Shown in pieces: positions 63,496 through 64,000 of a stretch of DNA of 64,000 bases (position 1 is its first letter; each line of letters begins with the position of its first letter). Made by a program: the position numbers and the translations under genes. Origin of the DNA: Pseudomonas sp. R28(2017). GTDB lineage: Bacteria > Pseudomonadota > Gammaproteobacteria > Pseudomonadales > Pseudomonadaceae. The notes beneath the pieces are model-generated. The model was given only the letters and a program-made list of their open reading frames with translations. It had not been told where the DNA came from and searched no databases. The stretch is from the NCBI RefSeq assembly GCF_002112505.1, contig NZ_NEHW01000003.1, forward strand, positions 492,493 through 556,492. Direction: 5' to 3'.

Positions 63496-64000
63496 GGCAA
63501 GTCTCCTGGATTAGCTTCCCGATGTTCTTCTCCTTTCGCGCTGGATATCAGTTCATAACGTCTGAGCGCGCTGTCAGAATTCTCCTAAATCCTTTTGTGC
63601 TATTCGGGTCGCTGCGCGGCCTCGATGGTCCGAGTCTCCGTAGCGTGTTGAGTAAAGCTCGTGAAGTGCCTGGCAGAATAAAGGGGGCCGGGGCTACCAG
63701 ACACATGCCTTTATGACTGTGGCGCCTGTGAGATCGAGCGCCGCCCGCGCGGCGCATCGCGAGCTGCGCTCGCTCCTACGTTTGTTTTCGGCCAGTAACG
63801 CCTGTGACATGTGCGCGCGACCGCCTTGTTTGTACGACGCGATATCGAGTAAGTCGCCAAGGCGTTCGCGCGCCAATCCCCTAGGAATGATTGGCCCGAA
63901 ACAAACGTAGGAGCCAACTGTCTTTCGCTTCCACCCGACCAACGCACATATCAGGGTGGGCAGGCGCTAAGTCTGCCTTCCCGATACACCTTCAAACTGG
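63496..64000. other. 505-base region without a recognised gene at the right edge
   Basis: Bases 63500-63620 are noticeably richer in AT than the rest. From 63720 a repeat-like element begins. The last 40 bases may belong to the next gene beyond the window. Short reading frames of 65-108 codons here lack convincing ribosome sites or family similarity. Confidence 0.6.
63720..63915. repeat. dispersed-repeat-like element with inverted ends
   Basis: CTCCTACGTTTGTTTTCGGCC at 63772-63792 is mirrored by GGCCCGAAACAAACGTAGGAG at 63892-63912, with one or two mismatches over 21 bases. Between them lie a small hairpin CCAATC / GATTGG and GCGTTCGCGCGCC. The sequence before the left end, GCCGCCCGCGCGGCGCATCG, resembles palindromic Pseudomonas repeats. 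Identification as a family needs comparison with other loci. Confidence 0.45.

Noticed and set aside
63548..63757. A 69-codon minus-strand frame as the missing HigB toxin.
   Set aside because: It contains none of the HigB/RelE-type sequence features (for example the terminal DYEDYH-like motif) and has no proper ribosome site.

Overview
The window reads as a chromosomal segment of a Pseudomonas of the P. putida group. The evidence is high GC with strong GC3 bias, repeated P. putida-type REP palindromes (core GCGGGCnAGCCCGCTCCCACAGG, mostly in inverted pairs between genes), and a conserved block: algP, algQ/rsd, dsbB, hemYXDC, algR, argH, cyaA, rnk, cyaY, lptM-lysA-dapF-xerC, sutA, amtB-glnK, comM. 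The organism call is an inference from gene content; no rRNA or species marker is present.

Left part (1-12.9 kb), transport and redox. A binding-protein gene running off the left edge faces a fused double permease and its ATPase: one complete nitrate/sulfonate/taurine-type importer. A second importer of ordinary architecture belongs to a long, mostly translationally coupled minus-strand operon: GntR regulator, AprA-like FAD protein, small 2x[4Fe-4S] ferredoxin, binding protein, permease, ATPase, HEAT-repeat protein, DUF971 protein. Directly behind it lies a 723-residue protein that I read as a dermonecrotic-toxin-like protein with a C-terminal ADP-ribosyltransferase domain. A perfect 16-bp palindrome in front of the GntR gene is a candidate operator.

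Middle (13-50 kb), mainly core genes. These are tRNA-Arg(CCG), a secreted M20 peptidase, two small zinc-ribbon membrane proteins, a CBS protein, YbaK-like deacylase, NfeD/slipin, a LysE exporter, an ABC-F ATPase, the alginate/haem regulatory block, argH, cyaA, lysine/diaminopimelate genes, xerC, sutA, and the nitrogen genes glnK-amtB, whose upstream region contains a near-consensus sigma-54 promoter and an NtrC-type site. AlgR stands alone: no algZ/fimS sensor gene lies between it and argH.

Right part (50-64 kb), signalling and accessory genes. comM and a DoxX protein precede a divergent two-component locus: a 1682-residue pseudokinase/AAA/GAF/histidine kinase opposite two response regulators, one with a DNA-binding domain at each end. 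A YcaC hydrolase, two AraC-family regulators, a CPA2 cation/proton antiporter and an orphan HigA-like antitoxin follow. The last 500 bases hold no convincing gene and include a dispersed-repeat-like element with inverted ends.

The most interesting candidates are the ADP-ribosyltransferase toxin candidate, the AprA-like/ferredoxin/ABC/HEAT operon, and the pseudokinase hybrid sensor with its dual-DNA-binding regulator.
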